From positions 172,729,919-172,793,918 of the forward strand of contig NC_133335.1 of the NCBI RefSeq assembly GCF_042186555.1: DNA of 64,000 bases, written 5' to 3'. How positions within the stretch are numbered: the first letter of the stretch is position 1; each line of letters starts with the position of its first letter. The translations under genes and the position numbers were made by a program. Of the stretch, positions 21,865 to 33,038 are shown piece after piece. Origin of the DNA: Aquarana catesbeiana. Lineage: Eukaryota; Chordata; Amphibia; Anura; Ranidae. The notes beneath the pieces were generated by a model that saw only the letters and a program-made list of their open reading frames with translations, searched no databases and was not told the origin of the DNA.

Positions 21865-22636
21865 TTTAGCTGAACACTGTGAGCAGGACGCACCCCACTA
21901 ACTTGTAGGTTTAGCTGAACACTGTGAGCAGGATGCACCCCACTAACTTGTAGTTTTAGCTGAACACTGTGAGGTGGACGCACTGCACTAACTGTAAATA
22001 GTCTAGCTGCCTGACCGTGGTACTAATAGGATCAAAAGAACACCAGCAATTTTCTTCAGGTAGCTGTAAATACTGTAACAAGACAAGCCTGCCTGTCAGT
22101 AAGAAGATAACAGGAACGGATCTAGCTAAACTGAATACAGTGTATATATATATATATATATATATATGCAACACCTGGGATGCATATATATACACAATAC
22201 ACTGTAAGTGCAGCTAACTGACTGACTGTTCTGCCTAATCTATCTAACTCAAATCAAATGACACTGTCTGTCTCTCTCGCTCTCTATCTATGAACGCCGG
22301 AACACACACTACACAGGGCCGCCGTGCAGGCGGCCTTATATAGTGTGGGGCGTGTGCTAAATCCCCTGAGCCATAATTGGCCAAAGCCTCCTTGGCTATT
22401 GCCAATTACGGCTCTCTGTTCAGACGGCGCTGTGATTGGCCAAGCATGCGGGTCATAGTGCATGCTTGGCCAATCATCAGCCAGTAATGCACTGCGATGC
22501 CGCAGTGAATTATGGGCCGTGACGCGCCACACGAATTTGGCGCGAACGGCCCATATCGTTCGCAATTCGGCGAACGGGCGAACAGACGATGTTCGAGTCG
22601 AACATGGGTTCGACTCGAACACGAAGCTCATCCCTA
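21865..22636. other. hAT element 1 right arm
   Basis: Resumed 45-bp repeats up to about 21990, then a segment beginning ACTGTAAATAGTCTAGC, a (TA)n run at about 22142-22167, CT-rich sequence near 22270-22290, and a GC-rich terminal part with a palindrome (GTTCGAGTCGAACATGGG and complement, about 22592-22622) directly inside the terminal inverted repeat. No gene is seen. The same arm occurs at 49786-50452 and, truncated, at 35046-35440. Confidence 0.85.
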
Positions 22637-22644
22637 ATCCAGAG

Positions 22645-22986
22645 TATTCCAAGGGCTTCTACCAAGAGTGGGAAGGTTTCATAGGTTCATGTCTCTGGCG
22701 TTCTCTGCATATTGCCTCTGCATTTTGGCTATCTTCCAACTCTATCAAGTATCTATCAGGTGACCAGCATTTCAGGCCCCTACAAACTCCTGTCAGTCTG
22801 TCCATTTTTGCAGCTCACCCTCTCGAAGCCATGATAAGGGTAGTCAAGGATGTGCTCTTGGCACGGCTACCAGTTACCGGCCAGGTTTTCATGGTGTTTC
22901 AGGCTTCCTGTCTCCTACCCTTGGCTCAGTTACCAGTTAGTGCTAGGCAATTCCCTTTGCTACGCTCACAACTTCTCCACATTTAG
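22645..22986 (+). pseudogene. Tyrosine-recombinase (DIRS/Ngaro-type) remnant
   Basis: The plus-strand frame reads YSKGFYQEWEGFIGSC, then SSNSIKYLSGDQHF, then a segment with RLPVTGQVF and PVSARQFPLLRSQLL before a stop near 22984. The order of a helical start, an SSNSIKYLSG-like motif and RLPVTG before a leucine-rich helix matches the core-binding part of recombinases from DIRS/Ngaro retroelements. The catalytic arginine, histidine and tyrosine are not visible, and the upstream part (6944-7165) is in another frame. It is therefore dead. It would have circularised and integrated element DNA. A Crypton-type DNA transposon is an alternative reading. Confidence 0.5.
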
Positions 22987-23402
22987 TATAGAGGGATAAG
23001 CTAGGGGTTCATGGTCATTACCGTACCGCAGGAACGGTATCAGATTCAGGTATACGCCCTTCTCTGCAGTATTCCTCTGGTCAGCTCTTCCTCCCTTCCC
23101 CATGCATCCTCTCACCACGAACAGTTTGTTCTCATGTCCAGGTTTGCCTTCCATATTAGGCTCATATCCTAAACCCCTTTTCTAGATATGCATCAGGATC
23201 GGAGGCAACTTTGTGGTCCCGTACAGGGGGTCCCTTCTTTCGTCATCAGGTACGTGGGGCACTGGAGTTTCCTGCTGTTTTAGCTGTTTCATACGTAATC
23301 CCCTTTTGTAGGCATCCAGGCTTCGCTATTTACTGGATGGATGGCTGTTGCTGGCCCTTCATTGAAGCTTACACATCACACCTACTTTGGATCTCTTTTT
23401 GC

Positions 23403-23763
23403 CCTCTTTTAGGCATACTAACCAGCCAGGCCAAGGCACACCTCAGGTCTTGGTAGTTAGGATTATCGCATTTCCAAGTGAAGACTCTGACTACAAGCTT
23501 GAAGGCTGGCCGCAGGCTAGCCTGGTTTTGTAGGAGAAGTCTGAGGGTATATATCCCTCCTCCTCCTCCATCAGATCCTTCGTTGGATCACCTCCGGGTT
23601 CCCACCCACGCGTTCCCCCATACTTTTATTATTTAATTTATATTTCATTCATATTCATTCAAGGTATGCCCTCTTTTAGGCATACTGACCAGCAAGGCCA
23701 AGGCACACCTCAGGTCTTGGTAGTTAGGATTATCGCATTTCCAAGTGAAGACTCTGACTACAA
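23403..23763. repeat. 97-bp direct repeats downstream of the recombinase remnant
   Basis: The segment 23403-23498 (CTCTTTTAGGCATACT... to GACTCTGACTACAA) recurs at 23668-23763 with two mismatches visible, separated by about 170 bp of different sequence. DIRS/Ngaro elements end in split direct repeats of the form B1-A2-B2, which fits this arrangement after a recombinase. Interpretation as B1 and B2 is inference; the matching A1 was not found in the window. Confidence 0.6.
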
Positions 23764-23773
23764 ATATATAAAA

Positions 23774-23774
<1 letters not shown>

Positions 23775-23850
<76 letters not shown>
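23775..23850. repeat. (GATA)n microsatellite
   Basis: About 19 uninterrupted GATA units directly after the second 97-bp direct repeat. Confidence 0.98.
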
Positions 23851-24210
23851 GGACTAGCAGCTCCTCCTGCTTATGTTTCTCTGCAGACAGGCTGGGAAAG
23901 ATCTGGGCCATGTGACAGCTGTATATCCATTAGGAAAATAATTACAGTGCCATCATCCACATACAGAAATAGAAGGGGCAATGTAAATTAAACAGTGTAT
24001 ATTTAGTATTACTTTAAGTTAGACACTCCCAGCCCCCAGTGTTAGTTTCAGTTTTGCCTTTGTACAGAAAAGAGGTCATTTTAGAAAATCAGGAGGCTTT
24101 CTATTAAAATGCTTTTTCACCTGAAGTAAACTACATTGGATACCGTCTCTGAGTCACCAAGTTGCATACAGTCCATATAGTCCATATGAAAGTATGTCTT
24201 TTGCATAAAG
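23851..24210. other. No recognisable feature
   Basis: About 360 bp of A+T-rich single-copy-looking sequence between the GATA array and the solo LTR. Nothing supportable is seen in it. Confidence 0.6.
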
Positions 24211-24215
24211 TAACA

Positions 24216-24788
24216 TGTCACGGAACGCCCCACACTCCGCTTGAGTGCTTCCGTCATATACCGCTTCCTAAGTTCTGGAACACGAGTCCAATGGATCTGG
24301 CTATAGGAACCCCAAGAACTAGACAACACCAGTCTTGGAGTACATCAGAACTGCCTTTTATTTTGAGATTTCACAGACCTTTATACAGCAGGGATGTCTC
24401 AAAGCTAACCTAATTAACATGAGCTAATTTACTACAAGATGTACCCAGACCAGATGACAGACTTGTAGGCACCGAGCTCTCTCAATTAACATAAACAACA
24501 ATGGGTGAAAAGACTCTTAGAGCCACACTAAACACATTATAGCAGAATTGATGACATTAGCATTTAACAGTACGAGTCACCATTCTAATATGGCATATAA
24601 AGGGTTCCAGAGTCTGTGTGTTTTGGGGGGACATGGAGCTGAATCCATAGTAACATCAACCCCAGGGTCCCCAGGTATACAGCTCACAGAGAGCACCATT
24701 CCTCCAAATGCTAGGGCCCATAATCGGTGGGCAACAGGCTTGCATACAGTCCTCTCCAACAGCCTCTGTTCTGGCTCTGTCTATGACA
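24216..24788. mobile_element. Solo LTR of an LTR retrotransposon, 573 bp
   Basis: The segment starts TGTCACGG and ends CTATGACA, so it has the TG...CA boundaries and a 5-bp terminal inverted repeat (TGTCA/TGACA). It is flanked by an exact 5-bp target duplication TAACA (24211-24215 and 24789-24793). There is no internal coding region, as expected after recombination between two LTRs. A Gypsy/ERV-class origin is likely from the 5-bp duplication, but the family is not identified. Confidence 0.82.
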
Positions 24789-24835
24789 TAACATTTGAAC
24801 CTAAACAATAGCAATCCATAGAAAAAGCACATTTA

Positions 24836-25023
24836 GGCTAGGTTCACACTGACAGTGGGTTAGAACTCGCACGATTTCATACCCGCATGTCAGTCCGACT
24901 TCAGGAGCGATTTTAGAGGCATCTGTGTGGGTTCCTGCACAGATGTCTATACAAATCGCACCCAGAAGTTGCCAAAAGTAGTACAGGAACTACTTTTGCC
25001 ATTGCTCCAATGTGTACCTAGGC
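24836..25023. mobile_element. Harbinger-type MITE, 188 bp, TTA duplication
   Basis: The ends are GGCTAGGTTCACACTG and an imperfect complement ending ACCTAGGC, with TTA on both sides (24833-24835 and 25024-25026). The 3-bp T-A-rich target and GGC... ends fit PIF/Harbinger MITEs. It is non-coding. Confidence 0.65.
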
Positions 25024-25026
25024 TTA

Positions 25027-25562
25027 GTGTCTAATTCCAATTTAGAAGCAACAGAACACTTCCGAAGATGTGCTATTGTCTACATTCCTTCTAGACTCAC
25101 AGAAGCCTATCAGGCCTCTATTATCATTAGAAGACTACCCCACCCACAATAAAATACTTAATAAAAAGCAATCAAATCTTCAAATAGGTCATTTTATTTC
25201 CTGAATGTAATATAAATGAAAATACAATATATTAAAATGTCACGTACAACAACAACAGTATTGTTTTGATTGCTCGAGGGAGGAATTGATCTGATTTAGG
25301 AATATAAATGTTAGGAAAGCAGCTCCTGTTTTTGCTGAGGATGAAATTGTCAAGTTGCCTATTTTAAAGTGTATCTATCTCAGTTATTTCTAGTCTACTC
25401 CCATCAATCGGAACAATCTTGAATTTTGTAACTTACTTTATGAAGATCCCTACACATTTGCTTCCTTGAATTCTGTGACACTTATTTACTACACCCTATG
25501 AATATGCACTGCTTGTGTCACACATTTCATAGAACCTGCCTTCTGAAATCCAACTTTACTGC
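25027..25562. other. No recognisable gene
   Basis: About 540 bp of A+T-rich sequence without a long frame, known motif or clear repeat. Confidence 0.55.
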
Positions 25563-25950
25563 AGAGGGTTATTATTATGGCTGCTGACACCAAGGCTGGG
25601 AGCAATTATTGTGGCTGCTGACACCAATGCTGGGGGTTATTATTGTGTTGCTGACACCAATGCTGGTGGTTAACATTGTAGTCGCTGGCACCAATTATGG
25701 GGTTATTATGGTGACTGCTGACCCCAATACTGGGGGTTATTACTGTGACCACAGACCCCAATGCTGGGGCAATTATTGTGGCTGCTGACACCAATGCTGG
25801 GGATTATTAATGTATCGCTGACATCAATGCTGGGGATTATTATTGTATCGCTGACACCAATGCTGGTGGTTACTATTGTAGCCACTGGCACCAATTATGG
25901 GGGTTATTATTGTGGCTGCTGATGGCAGTGCTGGGGATTATTATTGCAGT
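25563..25950. repeat. Minisatellite, about 36-bp unit
   Basis: Imperfect tandem repeat of units such as GCTGACACCAATGCTGG plus GGTTATTATTGTG, about ten copies with length variation of a few bases. It directly adjoins the left side of a Tc1/mariner relic. Confidence 0.9.
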
Positions 25951-25954
25951 AGGT

Positions 25955-27030
25955 GGCCTGGCCTGATGAATCACATTTTCTATTACATCATGTAGATGGC
26001 TGGGTGCATGTGCATTGCTTACCTGGGGAAGGGATGGCACCAGAATTCAGCATTGGAAGAATGCAAGCTGGAGAAGGCAGTGTGATGTTTTGGGCAATGT
26101 TCTGTTGAAAAACCTTAGGTCCTGCCATTCATGTGGATGTTGCTTTGATATGTACCACCTACCTAAACATTGTTGCTGACCAAGTACACCCCTTCATGGA
26201 AACATTATTCCCTGATGGCAATAGCCTCTTTCAGCAGGATAATGCCCCCTGCCACACTGCAAAAATTGTTCAAGAATGGTTTGAGGAACACAACAGATTG
26301 CAATAAAGAACTCAAAGGTTTCTGGAGAGCCTGAGTGGAGGTCATACCCCTGTCTTGTAAAAGGAATGACCACACTCAGGAAGCCCCTGCACTCAGTAAA
26401 AATAACAAACTGGGGATGTGTTCTAAACCTGTGAACTCCATTCCCAAGATCGTTAAGGCAGTGCTGGAAAATAATGGTGGCCACACAAAATGTTGACACT
26501 TTGGGCCCAATTTGGACATTTTCACTTAGGGGTGTACTCACTTCTGTTGCCAGCAGTTTAGACATTAAGGCTCTGTTTCCACTAGTGCGACTTTTCATGC
26601 GACTTGGGACTGAAAAGTCGCATGACAAATTGTTTCCCATGATTTCCAATGAGTACCGTTCATATCTGTGCGACTTCAAGTCGCAGCGACTTCAAAGTAG
26701 TCCCTGCACTACTTTGGTCCCACTTTGATGCGACTTGAGGTCTATAGATACAGGCATTGCTTCAAATCGCGGTAAAAAGTCGCGGTAAAATCGCGGTAAA
26801 AAATCGCGGCAAAATCGCGCGACTTTGGGGACGCACTAGTGGAAACCTAGCCTAATGGCTGTATGTTGAGTTAGTTTGAGGGGACAGCAAATTTACACTG
26901 TTATACAAGCTGTACACTCACTACTTTACATTGTAGCAAAGTGTCATTTCTTCAGTGTTGTCACATGAAAAGATATAATAAAATATTTACAAAAATGTGA
27001 GCTGTGTACTCACTTTTGTGAGATACTGTA
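25955..27030 (+). pseudogene. Tc1/mariner-type element relic with transposase fragments
   Basis: Plus-strand fragments read WVHVHCLPGEGM, GSVMFWAMF and, near 26237-26300, FQQDNAPCHTAKIVQEWF, which is the DDE-domain motif of Tc1/mariner transposases. The expected SPDLNPIEHLW segment after it is missing. The right end, TGTACTCACTTTTGTGAG, lies near 27000-27030. A MITE (26569-26852) interrupts the 3' non-coding part. No continuous frame exists, so it is dead. Confidence 0.75.
26569..26852. mobile_element. Harbinger-type MITE, 284 bp, TAA duplication
   Basis: The ends are GGCTCTGTTTCCACTAGTG and CACTAGTGGAAACCTAGCC, flanked by TAA at 26566-26568 and 26853-26855. The interior is rich in GCGACTT and AAAATCGCGG words, including a short tandem of the latter near 26765-26820. 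It sits cleanly inside the Tc1/mariner relic, whose sequence resumes at TGGCTG. Confidence 0.8.
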
Positions 27031-27299
27031 AATGTCTATACATATCATATACTTACAGTACTGTGCAAAAGTTTTAGGCTGGTGTAAAAAATGCTGTAAA
27101 TTTAGAATGTTTTCAGAAATAGAAGTATCAATAGTTTACTTTTATCAATAAACAAAACGAAAAGTAAATGAACAGAAGAGAAATCCAAATCAAACCAATA
27201 TTTGATGTGACCACCCTTTGCAACATCAATTCTTCATATATTCTAGGTACACTTGCTTTAAAGAAACTCTGCAGGTAGGTTGTTCCAAACATCCTGGAT

Positions 27300-27548
27300 A
27301 ATTAACCAAAAATCTTCTGTGGATAGCAACAATGTGCTCTGGACTGATGCGTCAAAGTTTAAAATATTTGGCTGTAGCAAAAGGCAGTCGTGAACGACTG
27401 GAGAGCGGCACAATAATGAGTGTCTGCAGGCAACAGCAGAGCATTGTGGAGGTTCATGGCATGTGTGGTGCTGCATTTCTGCAAATAGAATTGGAGATTT
27501 GGTAAGGATCAATGGTGTCCTCAATGCTGAAAAATACAATCAGATACT
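27300..27548 (+). pseudogene. Tc1-type transposase fragment
   Basis: The plus-strand reading gives VLWTDASKFKIFGC, a broken central part, then IGDLVRINGVLNAEKYNQIL. WTD(E/A)SKF is the second-aspartate motif of Tc1 transposases, and LNAEKYNQIL is the downstream segment. It has frame changes and is cut at about 27548, where Penelope-like sequence begins. Confidence 0.75.
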
Positions 27549-27559
27549 TTAAAGTTTGA

Positions 27560-27869
27560 GAAATGAAAAAATGGTCTTTGTAGGCACCATTGATAAAAAA
27601 AAGTCAAATTTTATTTGTAACAATCCACATATAAATTCTAAAATGACATATAAAAACAATACTGTAGCAGCCTACAGATTAAAAAATTGATATCACCAAA
27701 ATTGGCTGCTTGAATCAGGGATATTGGATCAAACCACCCTGATACATAAAACACGGCTGTAGAGATTAAACTGTGGCGTGGAAACAAGCTCTACATATTC
27801 GCGGGAACCGTTTCTTTCAGGTGCTTATATACATTTTCTGAATAGAATAAAGAGACATCAAGTAAATAC

Positions 27870-27870
<1 letters not shown>
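27560..27870 (-). mobile_element. Penelope-like terminal arm, outer left part
   Basis: The segment 27560-27870 is the reverse complement, with moderate divergence, of 57100-57398. Shared phrases include GATATTGGATCAAACCACCC on this side and its complement near 57233-57255, and GACATCAAGTAAATA near 27850. Both arms run into TA microsatellites toward the interior. The pairing of inverted arms around a Penelope-type reverse-transcriptase fragment (50464-50730) suggests Penelope pseudo-LTRs in inverted orientation. Confidence 0.65.
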
Positions 27871-27899
<29 letters not shown>

Positions 27900-27917
<18 letters not shown>

Positions 27918-30756
27918 GTTTTCAAATGTTTTTATTGTAGCAAAATGTAACAGTTGGGTGTACAGGCACTGTAGTGACATGAATCATAATGGTACGAAAG
28001 CATTTAACAGATAAATGAAGTATCACACACAGTGCAGATCATAGCTCATACAAGCGTACAAAGTGAGCCCATAAAACAATAGTAGTAAAATAATAAAATA
28101 AAAAGGAAATAAAAAGACATACGAATAATGAAGAAATGGGAAAACCGAAATCATACAATTGTGATCTATGTATACTTCTAATAAAATAGGTTTACAGTCA
28201 GGGAGTAAGACACAATGTGCCTATTATTGTAAGGATCTAATATGTTGTGAAGGCCCTGGGGTGTCCCTTTAGTGTGTTCTTAACAAATAAAGCTAACCCT
28301 CATTTTATAGAGGGTCAGCTGAAGCATCTGAGGGATCCTCCAGTCTGTTGCTCAATAGATGAGCTGTCCAGATGTTCCATTTTCGGTCAAATATAGGCAT
28401 GGAATCTAGGAGAGTATGATGTATTCTCTCCATAGACCTGATAGACTCCATGCGAGAAATCACCTGTGACCAGGATACCTGGGGGCGTTTCCAGTTCAAT
28501 GCTATTGCCCATTGAATTGCACTGAAGAGTGTGTGGATTAATTTTTGTAAGGTGTGGGGAACACCTGGAAGCTCTGCAAACAGTAAACACATCTGACTTG
28601 TCAAGGTAAGTGATGTTCCGGAGAGAAGTCTGATAAGGGATGTAGTTTTGTGCCAGACAGTGTCCAAGGCTTTACAACTCCAGAACGTATGCAACAGCGT
28701 TCCCCTGTCCTGGCATCCTCTGAAACATGTGCCAGCGACCAGGGGATATATTCTATGAAGACGCTCCGGAGTGTAGTACCATCTAGTGTGAAGCTTAAGC
28801 ACTGTTTCCTTTATTGACATAGAACGTGTACATTTGTGCATGTTATCTAGCATGTCTTGCCAATCTCCATCAGGGATCTCTTGGGCCAACTCCATCTCCC
28901 AAGCCACCATCGCCAACGACTTTCGAGGGGCGTTGTGGTCATTGAGGTATCGATAAAGTACGGAGATTGTCCCCCTATCTCTCGCCGCCTCTCCACACAG
29001 ATGTTCAAAAGGGGTTTTCGACATCTCCACCCCACCCCTCAAAAGAGTCGAGTAGAAGTGTCGAATTTGCAAGTATTGGTGGAACTCGGATCTACCCATC
29101 CCATAGGTCTGCTGCAAGTGGGTGTAGGAGCAGAAAGAGGCGTTCTGCAGCAGAGAAACGAGGTCCACCAAGCCCAAAGCTATCCATCTAAGATATGGCA
29201 GATTGGAGGAAAAAGCTGGGGGAAAAGAGGGTTCTCCCAAAAAAGAGGACAAGAGGGGGACGTCAGAATGCAACCTGAACTTTTTACGATAAAGGGACCA
29301 TAGATAAAGTGATTGACCAACAATATTGTTCAATGGGGTAATATCTTTAGGAGAGACTGAACGGGACCAGAGAAGGCCAGGGAGGTAGTATGGAATTATT
29401 GAGCTCCGCTCAAATTGTAGCCATGGCACCGGGGTCGGGAAGGAATGCCACTGTGCCATTTGGGTAAGCCGAGATGCCAGGAAGTATTTCCATAGATCCG
29501 GGAAACCCAGACCCCCCCTCCTCTGGGCTCTATACATCAGTGCCCGTCCCACTCGCGGCTTTTTATTCTGCCATATAAATCTGAGCAGGTCTATCTGAAC
29601 CCTCTGAAGAATTGATCGCGAGACATATAGAGGTAGGGATCTGAAGAGAAATAGGAGTTTAGGGAGGATATTCATTTTTACTGCTTGGATTCTCCCCAGG
29701 AATGATATGTGATAGGAGGACCATTGATTTAACAGGTATTTGACATTGGAAAAAGCTGGAGGGTAGTTCAATGAGTATAACTGTTTTAAAGAGGGGGCCA
29801 ATTTAACTCCTAGGTATTGTAGAGAGATATGGTTCCATGAGAATTTAAATTTTTCTGTAAGGGTGGTCAATAGGGGTTGCGGAAGGTGAATTGGTAGAGC
29901 CGAACATTTGGAGGGGTTAACGCTCAGGCCTGATAGTTTATGGAAAGAGTCAAGGGAGGACATAAGGTTAGGGAGGGAGAGTAAGGGGTCTGAGATGAAC
30001 AGTAGTACATCATCTGCGTACAGGCTAAGTTTAAATTCCTGATCTCCCTTACTGTAGCCCCTGATGTTTGGGTCATTAGAGATGGATCTAGACAGGGGCT
30101 CCATAGCCAACGCGAACAGAAGCGGGGATAAAGGACACCCCTGTCTAGTGCCACACCCCAGAGAGAAATAATCTGAGTAGCATCCTGGAAGTTTAATTCG
30201 GGTTTTTGGGTTATGGTAAAGGGCCTTAAAGCCATGTAAAAATGCCCCACTAAACCCAAATCTGGCCAACACTGTATCTAAATATGTCCAGAGGACACTA
30301 TCAAATGCTTTGTTTATATCTAAACTTAAAAGCAATACTGAGTTAGAATTCATATGGGCGTCCTGTAAAATATTAGTGGCCAAACGTATATTATCTGTAA
30401 CCTGTCTCGATGGGATAAATCCGGTTTGATCGGGCGATATCAAGGTTGTAATAACTTTGGCCAATCTGTCGGCCAGGATCCTCCCGAATATTTTGAGATC
30501 GTTATTAATAACCGAAATGGGGCGGAAATTTTGGGGTAGGGTATGATCTTTGCCAGGCTTGGGAATAAGGGACATGTTGGCCAATAGCATTTCTTCAGGG
30601 AAACATTGTCCTTTGAGTATTTGATTAAACATATTTGTGAGTGTGGGGAGTAGGGATTCAGCGAACTTTTTGTAATAAACAGGAGAGAAGCCATCCGGGC
30701 CTGGGGCTTTAGAGGGTTTGAGAGAGGAGATAATAGAGGCCACCTCCTCCGACGTT
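27900..30756 (-). mobile_element. 5'-truncated L1, 2.9 kb
   Basis: It starts with a poly-T tract (the tail) at about 27900 and ends abruptly near 30756 inside the reverse-transcriptase domain, next to a second poly-T run and TA repeats. The insertion lies in the TA microsatellite of the Penelope-like arm, so target duplications cannot be read. The protein sequence differs clearly from the L1 at 13586-21847, so it is another L1 family. Confidence 0.85.
28305..30756 (-). pseudogene. L1 ORF2 fragment (reverse transcriptase to C-terminus), uninterrupted
   Basis: An open minus-strand frame of more than 810 codons, lacking the endonuclease and the first part of the reverse transcriptase because of 5' truncation. 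Visible motifs, counted from the methionine at 30743: PGPDGFSPVYYKKF near 14, NFRPISVINNDLKIFGRILA near 77-96, SPDQTGFIPSRQ, SLDINKAFDSV, GTRQGCPLSPLLFA and YADD near 241. A C-terminal CFRGCQDRGTLLHTFWSC motif corresponds to the L1 cysteine/histidine region. No stop or frameshift was seen over 2.4 kb, so the insertion is probably recent, but without its start it is non-functional. Confidence 0.92.
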
Positions 30757-30800
30757 TTTTTTTTTTTTTTTTTTTTTTATATATATATATATACACACAC

Positions 30801-31656
30801 ACCGTATTTATCGGCGTATAACACACACCCCAAGTTTAGGAGGGAATTTTAAGGAAAAAAAACTTTTAGGAGGGAAGTTTAAGGAAAAAAAACTTACATT
30901 TAAATGCCCATCAATGCAGCCTTATCGTGTCCATCTGCAGCCTTGTCAGTGTCATTGCAGCCTTTTCAATGTCAGTGCAGCCTTGCCCCAGTGTCCATTG
31001 CAGCCTTGTCAGTGCAGCTTTGCCCCAGTGCAGCCTTGTCAGTGCAGCTTTGCCCCAGTGCAGCCTTGTCAGTGCAGCTTTGCCCCAGTGCAGCCTTGTC
31101 TGTGCAGCCTTGTCAGTGCAGCTTTGCCCCAGTGCAGCCTTGCCTCAGTGATCAGTGCAGCCTTGCCCCCAGTGTCCATTACATGCTTGCCTTGGACAGA
31201 TCGCCGCTGACATACACAAAGCGTGTAGTTTTAAATATGGCGCCGCGGAGTTCGGAGGGACTCGGTGACTGGGCGGAGCCGAGATACACATAGCTGAGTG
31301 TACTCGGCTCTTCTCGTTGACGCTCACAGTCACGCCCAGTCACGCCCTATGATGGATATAACACAGGTCCAATGGCGGGACTGGGCGTGACTGTGAGCGG
31401 CACCGGAAAGAGCCAAGAACACTCGGCTATGTGTATCTTGGCTCCGCCCAGTCACTGTGATCTCGGCGGTGCTCGTTCAGCTCCGCCGAGTCCCTCCGAA
31501 CTCCGCAGCGCCATATTTAAAACTACACGCTATGTGAATGTCGGCGGCGATCGCTCCGATAGATCACAATTAGCGGGGATCGGCGTATAACACGCAACCA
31601 CGATTTACCCCTGATTTTAAGGGAAAAAAAGTGCGTGTTATACGCCGATAAATATA
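30801..31656. mobile_element. Foldback DNA transposon or MITE with CGGCGTATAACAC ends
   Basis: The left end, CCGTATTTATCGGCGTATAA, pairs with TTATACGCCGATAAATA on the right (31639-31655). Inside are a 30-bp tandem repeat (about 30950-31150, GTGCAGCTTTGCCCCAGTG type) and two large inverted segments, about 31195-31340 and 31370-31560, that share CTCGGCGGAGCT/ACTCGGCTATGTGTATC-type phrases. They could form a long hairpin. No coding frame is convincing. The superfamily is not assigned. It lies next to TA repeats of the Penelope-like arm. Confidence 0.75.
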
Positions 31657-31659
31657 TAT

Positions 31660-31764
31660 ATGTAAATGTATGAAAAATTAGCACTTTAAACAATGTATTA
31701 TAATAAACAGAGTAACCAAACTGTGTCTGAAAGACAGCAATCCAAAAAGTGCATGCAAAGGTGA
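31660..31764 (-). mobile_element. Penelope-like terminal arm, inner left part
   Basis: This is the reverse complement of about 56148-56255: the phrases CAATGTATTATAATAAAC, GTAACCAAACT, AGACAGCAATC and GTGCATGCAAAGGTGAGC all reappear inverted there. It abuts the GCTGTGAG duplication of hAT element 2. Confidence 0.75.
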
Positions 31765-31772
31765 GCTGTGAG
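31765..31772. repeat. 8-bp target duplication of hAT element 2, left copy
   Basis: GCTGTGAG at 31765-31772 recurs exactly at 50453-50460, next to the TAGGGATGAGC terminal repeats. Confidence 0.95.
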
Positions 31773-33038
31773 TAGGGATGAGCAGCACACCCCCGGTTCG
31801 GTTCGCACCAGAACCTGCGAACGGACCGAAAATTCGCACGAACGTTAGAACCCCATTGACGTCTATGGGACTCGAACGTTCGAAATCAAAAGTGCTCATT
31901 TTAAAGGCTAATTTGCATGGTAGTGTCCTAAAAAGGGTTTGGGGACCCGGGTCCTGCCCCAGGGGACATGTATCAATGCAAAATAAACTTTTAAAAACGG
32001 CCATTTTTTCGGGAGCAGTGATTTTAATGATGCTGAAAGTAAAAAAAAAAAGGGAAATATTCCTTTAAATATCGTACCTGAGGGGGTGTCTATAGAATGC
32101 CTGTAAAGTGGTATGTGTTTCCCATGCTTAGAACAGTCCCTGCACAAAATGACATTTTTAAAGGAAAAAAAGTCATTTAAAACTGCTTGCGGCTTTAATG
32201 TAATGTCGGGTCCTGGCAATATTGATGAAAATCAGTGAGACAAAAGGCATGGGTACCCTCCAGTCCATTACCAGGCCCTTTGGGTCCTGTATGGATATTA
32301 AGGGGAACCCCGCACCCAAATTAAAAAAAGGAAAGGTGTGGGGCCCCAGGCCCTATATACTCTGAACAGCAGTATACAGGCGGTGCAAACAAGACAGGTT
32401 TGTTGTTAAGTAGAATCTGTTTGTAATTTTGAACTGGTACAAGTGTAGCTCCAGCCAAAAAATCCGTTTTTAAGCTTTTTGGAAAACATAGGGAAGGGTT
32501 ATCACCCCTGTGACATTTGTTTTGCTGTCTGTGCTCCTCTTCAGAAGATTTCACCTCACTTTTTGTCCCAATGACAAATGTTTTTGAAAATGTGGGGTTT
32601 TTAGTGAAACAAGGATTGGTGATAAAGTATCAGTGGAAAGGAGAAAAGTTTTTCCCATATTAACTCTTACAGGAGAGAATTTCTCTTCCTAGGGGTAGAT
32701 TTCATCTCACTTCCTGTTGTCTCCTTCCGTTTGCAAGTAGGAGTCGTTTGTAAGTTGGATGTTTGAAAGTAGGGGCCTGCCCTATATACTCAGCAGAAAT
32801 TTATGCCTTAGGTGTTTTTGTGGCTACAACACCGTAAGCCCTCACAGGGCCCTGCTGTGAAATATTAGATCAAGAATTGTAATTACATGCCCCTGTTGAA
32901 CAGGGTCAGAAAAATTGGGCCTATGGTGATGGTGGTGGTGGTGCTGGTGCCACAACACTGTAAGTCCTCACAGTTACTCTTGGTGGGCGCTGGAACGGGC
33001 CCTGCTGTGAAATATTAGATATCAAGAATTGTAATTAC

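Larger units (their letters stand above)
7174..22636 (-). mobile_element. hAT element 1, 15.5 kb, with a nested L1
   Basis: The ends are TAGGGATGAGC at 7174 and GCTCATCCCTA at 22626-22636, with a perfect 8-bp duplication ATCCAGAG. The order is: left terminus, 140-bp subterminal monomers, a minus-strand BED-type transposase pseudogene, 45-bp subterminal repeats, and an A+T-rich right arm. An 8.3-kb L1 (13586-21847) lies in the 45-bp repeat array. Without the L1 the element would be about 7.2 kb. Compared with hAT element 2, the left end lacks roughly 95 bp just inside the terminus. The family fits the Ac-like branch (8-bp duplication, BED finger, C-terminal dimerisation domain), which I infer rather than measure. 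Confidence 0.95.

Noticed and set aside
22284..22652. A 122-codon frame in the hAT right arm
   Set aside because: It lies across the terminal region and inverted repeat; the equivalent frame at 50100-50507 differs in both ends and has no domain.
31372..31590. Possible gene in the GC-rich block of the foldback element
   Set aside because: The frame lies in one arm of an inverted repeat and mirrors a frame on the opposite strand; no domain.
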